A DNA stretch of 10,534 bases from Burkholderiaceae bacterium. Its GTDB lineage: Bacteria; Pseudomonadota; Gammaproteobacteria; Burkholderiales; Burkholderiaceae. Numbering within the stretch: position 1 is the stretch's first letter; each line of letters begins with the position of its first letter. Location of the stretch: the NCBI GenBank assembly GCA_947457745.1, contig CANGWT010000049.1:1-10534 (forward strand). The letters are read 5' to 3'. Made by a program: the position numbers and the translations under genes. The notes beneath the pieces are model-generated. The model was not told where the DNA came from. It saw only the letters and a program-made list of their open reading frames with translations, and did no database searches. Below, piece by piece: positions 7,163 through 10,534 of this stretch.

Positions 7163-8904
7163 TAAGAGACGAGTTTCTTAGCAGCATCAACTGCAGCAAC
7201 TACTCTCGTTTTAATTTCTGCCAGCGGAATATTTTCAGATTCAGCATCCGTACGGCCTTTGAATTCCACTTGAGCATCTGCAAGACCGCGATCACCAATC
7301 ACGACGCGGAAGGGAACGCCGATAAGTTCCCAATCAGCAAACATCGCGCCTGGTCTCTCACCACGATCATCCAGTACTACATCTACTCCGGCAGCAATTA
7401 ATTCATCATGTAATTGATCAGCGGCAGCTTTCACTGCCTCTGATTTATCGTAACCCATTGGACAAATCACCACCTCAAACGGTGCCATCGAAATTGGCCA
7501 AATGATTCCCCGCTCATCATTACCCTGCTCAATTGCAGCACCTAATAAGCGAGTTACACCAATACCATAACAACCCATCACCATTGGCTGTGCTTTACCT
7601 TGCTGATCTAGGTAAGTGCAGCCCATCGCCTCAGAGTAACGCGTACCCAATTGGAATACATGGCCCACTTCAATGCCGCGACAAATATCGACAACACCTT
7701 TACCGTCAGGCGAAGGGTCTCCCGCTACAGCATTACGCAAATCCATCACTAAAGGATCTGGCAAATCACGACCCCAGTTCACACCAGTCAAATGATGCCC
7801 CACATCGTTTGCGCCGCAAACAAAGTCAGACATATTGGCAACGGTACGATCTGCGACTACGGTTACAACAGCAGCAACTCCAACCGGACCCAAATAACCC
7901 GCTGGTGCATTACAGGCTTCCTTAATCTCAGCTTCACTAGCAAAGCGTGACTCGGTCATACCAGGAATCTTGCTCGCCTTAATTTCATTAAGCTCATGGT
8001 CACCGCGCACTAGTACCATAAACAATTTTGCTGGGCCTTCTTCTTGATCGGCAGCAAATAGTAAGGACTTCACAGTCTGCTCTAGTGGCAAGTTTAAAAA
8101 CTTGGCCACCTCTGCACAGTTTGTTTGATTTGGTGTCGCAACTTTAGTCAGAGTATGGGTTGGAGCACCACGTGCACCAATCAATGACACCGACTCAGCA
8201 GCCTCCAGATTAGCGGCGTAATCCGAATTTGGGCAATACACAATGGCATCTTCACCGGTATCAGCAATCACATGAAACTCTTGACTACCTGAGCCACCAA
8301 TCGCACCATTATCTGCAGTGACCGCACGGAACTTCAAACCCATACGCTTGAAGATACGCGTGTAAGCATCAAACATGATTTGATAGGATCTCTTCAAGCC
8401 CTCAGCATCACGATCAAAAGAATAAGCATCTTTCATACTGAACTCGCGTCCACGCATAATTCCAAAACGTGGTCGGCGCTCATCGCGGAACTTAGTCTGA
8501 ATTTGATAAAAATTCACCGGGAGCTGCTTGTAACTCTTGATTTCGTTACGCGCTAAATCGGTCACTACTTCTTCAGAGGTTGGTTGAATTAAAAAATCAC
8601 GATCATGACGATCTTTAATACGGAGCAACTCTGGCCCCATCTTTTCCCAGCGACCAGTCTCTTGCCATAACTCTGCAGGTTGAATCATTGGCATGAGTAG
8701 CTCAATGGCACCAGCGCGATTCATTTCTTCGCGAATGATATTTTCAACCTTGCGAATGGACTTCAAACCCAAGGGGAGATAGTTGTAAATACCTGCGCTG
8801 AGCTTGCGTATTAAACCGGCGCGCACCATGAGTTTGTGCGATACCACCTCAGCGTCTGAAGGGGCTTCTTTTAGCGTGGCGAGAAATGATTGTGAAGCTT
8901 TCAT
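7162..8904 (-). CDS. proS: Prolyl-tRNA synthetase, bacterial type with editing insertion
   Basis: This 580-residue class II synthetase charges tRNA-Pro with proline in the cytosol. Motif 2 is FRDERRPRFG (139-148), followed by REFSMKDAYSFD; motif 3 is GCYGIGVTR (444-452), with the usual active-site Cys445. The insertion domain that hydrolyses mischarged alanyl-tRNA-Pro lies at about 224-407, with Lys279 in the expected editing position and a GANDVGHHLTG segment. The C-terminal anticodon-binding domain runs from about 475 with GDRG near 537-540. Length matches the bacterial family (about 570-580). The ATG at 8904 starts the standard MKASQ-type N-terminus. No clear Shine-Dalgarno or strong promoter is visible upstream on this strand. 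It diverges from rppH and converges on ffh. Confidence 0.98.
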   Translation of the reverse strand: MKASQSFLATLKEAPSDAEVVSHKLMVRAGLIRKLSAGIYNYLPLGLKSIRKVENIIREEMNRAGAIELLMPMIQPAELWQETGRWEKMGPELLRIKDRHDRDFLIQPTSEEVVTDLARNEIKSYKQLPVNFYQIQTKFRDERRPRFGIMRGREFSMKDAYSFDRDAEGLKRSYQIMFDAYTRIFKRMGLKFRAVTADNGAIGGSGSQEFHVIADTGEDAIVYCPNSDYAANLEAAESVSLIGARGAPTHTLTKVATPNQTNCAEVAKFLNLPLEQTVKSLLFAADQEEGPAKLFMVLVRGDHELNEIKASKIPGMTESRFASEAEIKEACNAPAGYLGPVGVAAVVTVVADRTVANMSDFVCGANDVGHHLTGVNWGRDLPDPLVMDLRNAVAGDPSPDGKGVVDICRGIEVGHVFQLGTRYSEAMGCTYLDQQGKAQPMVMGCYGIGVTRLLGAAIEQGNDERGIIWPISMAPFEVVICPMGYDKSEAVKAAADQLHDELIAAGVDVVLDDRGERPGAMFADWELIGVPFRVVIGDRGLADAQVEFKGRTDAESENIPLAEIKTRVVAAVDAAKKLVS

Positions 8905-8917
8905 GTATGGATATAAT
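8890..8917 (+). promoter_or_regulatory. Promoter for rppH and the CNP1-like gene
   Basis: TTGTGA (8890-8895, 4 of 6), 16-bp spacer, TATAAT (8912-8917, perfect). Predicted start near 8924 gives a leader of about 30 nt before the rppH ATG at 8955. The -35 and part of the spacer lie inside the first codons of divergent proS. A small palindrome AAATCA-T-TGATTT (8919-8931) sits at the predicted start. Confidence 0.65.
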
Positions 8918-8941
8918 CAAATCATTGATTTTAAAGGATTT

Positions 8942-8945
8942 GAGG
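8942..8945 (+). promoter_or_regulatory. Ribosome binding site deciding the rppH start
   Basis: GAGG lies 9 nt before the ATG at 8955 and supports that start over an upstream in-frame ATG at 8886, which lies inside proS and upstream of the promoter's predicted start. Confidence 0.5.
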
Positions 8946-8954
8946 CGCGATCTC

Positions 8955-9551
8955 ATGCTTGACCGTGAAGGGTATCGACCCAATGTCGGCATAGTCATCC
9001 TCAACAGCCATAACGAGGTTTTCTGGGGAAAACGCGTTGGGCAGCATTCGTGGCAGTTCCCGCAGGGTGGCATTCAACATGGAGAAAGCCCGGAGCAGGC
9101 CATGTACCGCGAATTGCATGAGGAAGTTGGCTTGCTGCCAGAACATGTCCAAATTATTGGACGAACCAGGGACTGGCTTCGTTATGACGTCCCGGAGGAG
9201 TTCTTACGCCGCCAGCAAACCTCAAAAAATCATCGTGCAAGCTATCGCGGCCAAAAGCAAATCTGGTTTTTACTGCGTTTAGTGGGCTTAGACAGCGATA
9301 TTCACTTACGCGCTTCGGAGCACCCTGAATTCGATGCTTGGCGCTGGGTTCCTTTTTGGATCCAGCTCGACTCAGTCATTGATTTCAAACGCGAAGTCTA
9401 TCAATTAGCCCTTTCTGAGCTTGCGCGCTACTTATCCCGTGGCATGCGTATGCAACAACTTGCCTGGGGATCCCCGCTCGATTTGTTTCAATCCCTTTAC
9501 GGGGGCGAGGAAGACGAGCCTACAGAAATAAAACCTACCGATAAGCCATGA
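8955..9551 (+). CDS. rppH: RNA pyrophosphohydrolase (Nudix)
   Basis: This 198-residue Nudix enzyme removes pyrophosphate from 5'-triphosphate RNA, which starts RNase E-dependent mRNA decay. The N-terminus MLDREGYRPNVGIVI and HSWQFPQGGI match the RppH subgroup closely. The Nudix box runs from Gly38 to Leu60 (GGI ... ESPEQAMYRELHEEVGL), with Glu53, Glu56 and Glu57 as metal ligands. YRGQKQIWFLLRL and the PEFDAWRWVP segment (about 124-133) are also RppH-typical. The C-terminal 30 residues are acidic and variable. An in-frame ATG 69 nt upstream (8886) would add 23 residues unlike the family, so I chose 8955, which has GAGG in front. The stop overlaps the next start (ATGA), so the two genes are probably co-transcribed and translationally coupled. 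Confidence 0.96.
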   Translation: MLDREGYRPNVGIVILNSHNEVFWGKRVGQHSWQFPQGGIQHGESPEQAMYRELHEEVGLLPEHVQIIGRTRDWLRYDVPEEFLRRQQTSKNHRASYRGQKQIWFLLRLVGLDSDIHLRASEHPEFDAWRWVPFWIQLDSVIDFKREVYQLALSELARYLSRGMRMQQLAWGSPLDLFQSLYGGEEDEPTEIKPTDKP

Positions 9552-10117
9552 TGAAACTCTCCATTTGCAATCTTCGACTTTCAATCCTTGGCTTAGCTAT
9601 CAGCTTAGCTATAGCAGGATGTGCGGGAGATCCATTAGAAAGTGGTGTTGATCCATTTGCTCCGATGGTTTTTAAAGAGGGTGCAACAGCGATGCCACTG
9701 AACCCTCCTAATCAAGCAACTATTCAGCCTTTTTATGTATCGCAACAAACCGTTTTTAAGTTTGCGGTCGATACCAACTCTATTTTGATTGGTAACGATG
9801 GCATCACCAGATACATCGTGACTCTGACCAGCCCTAATGGCAATAGCCAAGTTCAATATGAAGGCATTCGCTGTGACTCGTTCCAATGGCGCCTTTATGG
9901 CACATTTGAAAGCGGAGTATGGAAAGAAAATCCTTTGTCTACTTGGCGCACCATCCAGAGCAATGTACCAAATCGATATCAAGCAGCATTAGCTCAGGGC
10001 GCTTTTTGTAACTTTGCGTCTCAAGAAAAAAATATCAAGACTATTATTAATGCCCTCAATCCTAATGGATTTACAGGGCAGACCAAACCCACTAATTCAT
10101 ATGGCGTGATCAATTAA
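9548..10117 (+). CDS. CNP1-like family lipoprotein of unknown function
   Basis: The 189-residue product has a lipoprotein signal peptide: Lys3/Arg10 n-region, hydrophobic stretch about 11-23, and lipobox IAGC with the lipidated Cys at 25. The residue after it is Ala, not Asp, so sorting to the outer membrane is more likely than inner-membrane retention (inference from the E. coli +2 rule). The mature part fits the CNP1-like family by eye: FAVDTNSI, DGITRYIVTLTSPNG, YEGIRCDSFQWRLYG, spaced Trp residues and a late FC. The function of this family is not established. Cys108 and Cys154 could form a disulfide. It starts by a 4-bp ATGA overlap with rppH; the next codon is also ATG (9551), so the exact start could be 3 nt later. 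This gene between rppH and proB is, from memory, common in Burkholderiales. Confidence 0.85.
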   Translation: MMKLSICNLRLSILGLAISLAIAGCAGDPLESGVDPFAPMVFKEGATAMPLNPPNQATIQPFYVSQQTVFKFAVDTNSILIGNDGITRYIVTLTSPNGNSQVQYEGIRCDSFQWRLYGTFESGVWKENPLSTWRTIQSNVPNRYQAALAQGAFCNFASQEKNIKTIINALNPNGFTGQTKPTNSYGVIN

Positions 10118-10138
10118 ATCAGGAATTACGTTTTTTTT
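10105..10138 (+). terminator. Possible weak terminator for rppH-CNP1-like transcript
   Basis: CGTGAT (10105-10110) can pair with ATTACG (10125-10130) with one mismatch across a 14-nt loop, directly followed by eight T (10131-10138). The T run is good but the stem is weak, and it lies in the 3' end of convergent proB. Confidence 0.3.
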
Positions 10139-10534
10139 GATGCTGAGGCAGCAGCTAAGCAAGTACCAATTTTTTCACCACGCATCAAACGAGTGAGAAC
10201 CTGAGGTTCGTGCCCAGAAGCAATGACAGTATCTGCGCCTGTCAGAGCAGCGACTTTCGCAGCCAATACTTTCGTCAGCATGCCACCCTTACTTAACTCG
10301 CTTGCAGCACCACCAGCCATTTTTTCTAAAGCAGGGTCACCTGCAATTGCATCACTTAAAAGAGTCGCGGAAGCATCTTGACGAGGGTCAGCGGTATATA
10401 AGCCGCCCTGATCCGTCAGGATTACTAATAAATCCGCATGAATAAGATTCGTTACCAAAGCAGCTAAGCTATCGTTATCGCCAAATTTAATTTCATCAGT
10501 AACCACAGTATCGTTTTCATTGATGATGGGAACA
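10126..10534 (-). CDS. proB: Glutamate 5-kinase (partial, N-terminus outside window), apparently without PUA domain
   Basis: The last 135 residues are visible. The enzyme phosphorylates L-glutamate to glutamyl-5-phosphate, the first step of proline synthesis, in the cytosol. The reading frame is open to the right edge and begins with the diagnostic VPIINENDTV, then GDNDSLAALV, LLVILTDQGGLYTADPR and SKGGMLTKVLAAKVA, all typical of the amino-acid kinase fold. E. coli ProB continues about 100 residues beyond the kinase domain as a PUA domain. Here the protein stops soon after GEKIGTCLA with the tail AASASKKT. The stop is 8 bp from the stop of the convergent lipoprotein gene, so no room is left for a PUA domain. 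A GTG at 10504-10506 is internal, not the start. Confidence 0.95.
   Translation of the reverse strand, partial: VPIINENDTVVTDEIKFGDNDSLAALVTNLIHADLLVILTDQGGLYTADPRQDASATLLSDAIAGDPALEKMAGGAASELSKGGMLTKVLAAKVAALTGADTVIASGHEPQVLTRLMRGEKIGTCLAAASASKKT

Noticed and set aside
7533..7925. Plus-strand open frame of 130 codons
   Set aside because: It lies wholly inside proS on the opposite strand and has no recognisable domain, while proS is continuous and fully conserved there.
8886..8954. Upstream in-frame start for rppH adding 23 residues
   Set aside because: The extension is unlike RppH, overlaps proS, and would start before the promoter's predicted transcription start. The canonical N-terminus begins at 8955.
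9635..9982. Minus-strand open frame of 115 codons
   Set aside because: It is antisense to the CNP1-like lipoprotein gene, whose signal peptide and family motifs support the plus strand.
10118..10138. Frameshift in the A8 run as the cause of the missing ProB PUA domain
   Set aside because: Adding or removing one A gives frames that stop within about ten codons, and the adjacent sequence encodes the intact lipoprotein 3' end, so no hidden PUA coding stretch exists.
1..10534. Novel defence, mobile or biosynthetic system
   Set aside because: All genes are recognisable housekeeping families in an ordinary arrangement. There are no transposases, integrases, CRISPR repeats or signs of foreign composition.

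Overview
The window looks like core chromosome of a betaproteobacterium in the order Burkholderiales, most likely Polynucleobacter or a close relative. This rests on protein character (two-cone NrdA, RppH, CNP1-like lipoprotein), the gene order proS / rppH-CNP1-like / proB, and moderate GC content. It was recognised by eye, not by a database search. I see no mobile element, CRISPR array, rRNA or tRNA.

Layout. Positions 1-3798 (minus) hold a nrdA-nrdB operon for class Ia ribonucleotide reductase; nrdB runs off the left edge. The 272 bp upstream of nrdA carry two NrdR-box-like palindromes whose starts are 31 bp apart, two candidate promoters and a 66-bp interrupted palindrome. The NrdR boxes are the clearest regulatory signal in the window. 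Positions 4071-5739 (minus) hold a CcsA/HemX-like eight-helix membrane protein followed 4 bp later by an unusual AmpD-type amidase. The amidase is fused to an N-terminal membrane anchor and a zinc-ribbon-like PP0621-type segment, and a hairpin terminator follows it.

Divergent from these, with only 20 bp between start codons, is ffh (5760-7142, plus), the signal recognition particle GTPase. It converges on proS (7162-8904, minus), bacterial-type prolyl-tRNA synthetase with an editing insertion. Divergent from proS, rppH (8955-9551, plus) and a CNP1-like lipoprotein gene (9548-10117, plus) overlap by ATGA and share a promoter with a perfect -10 box. They converge with 8 bp spacing on proB (10126 to the right edge, minus), whose product ends just after the kinase domain and so lacks the usual PUA domain.

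How the genes fit together: the window is mostly housekeeping (dNTP supply, peptidoglycan recycling, membrane protein targeting, tRNA charging, RNA decay, proline synthesis). No new multi-gene system is evident. The points worth a second look are the NrdR-type control region, the membrane-anchored AmpD fusion, the PUA-less ProB and the duplicated ATP-cones of NrdA.
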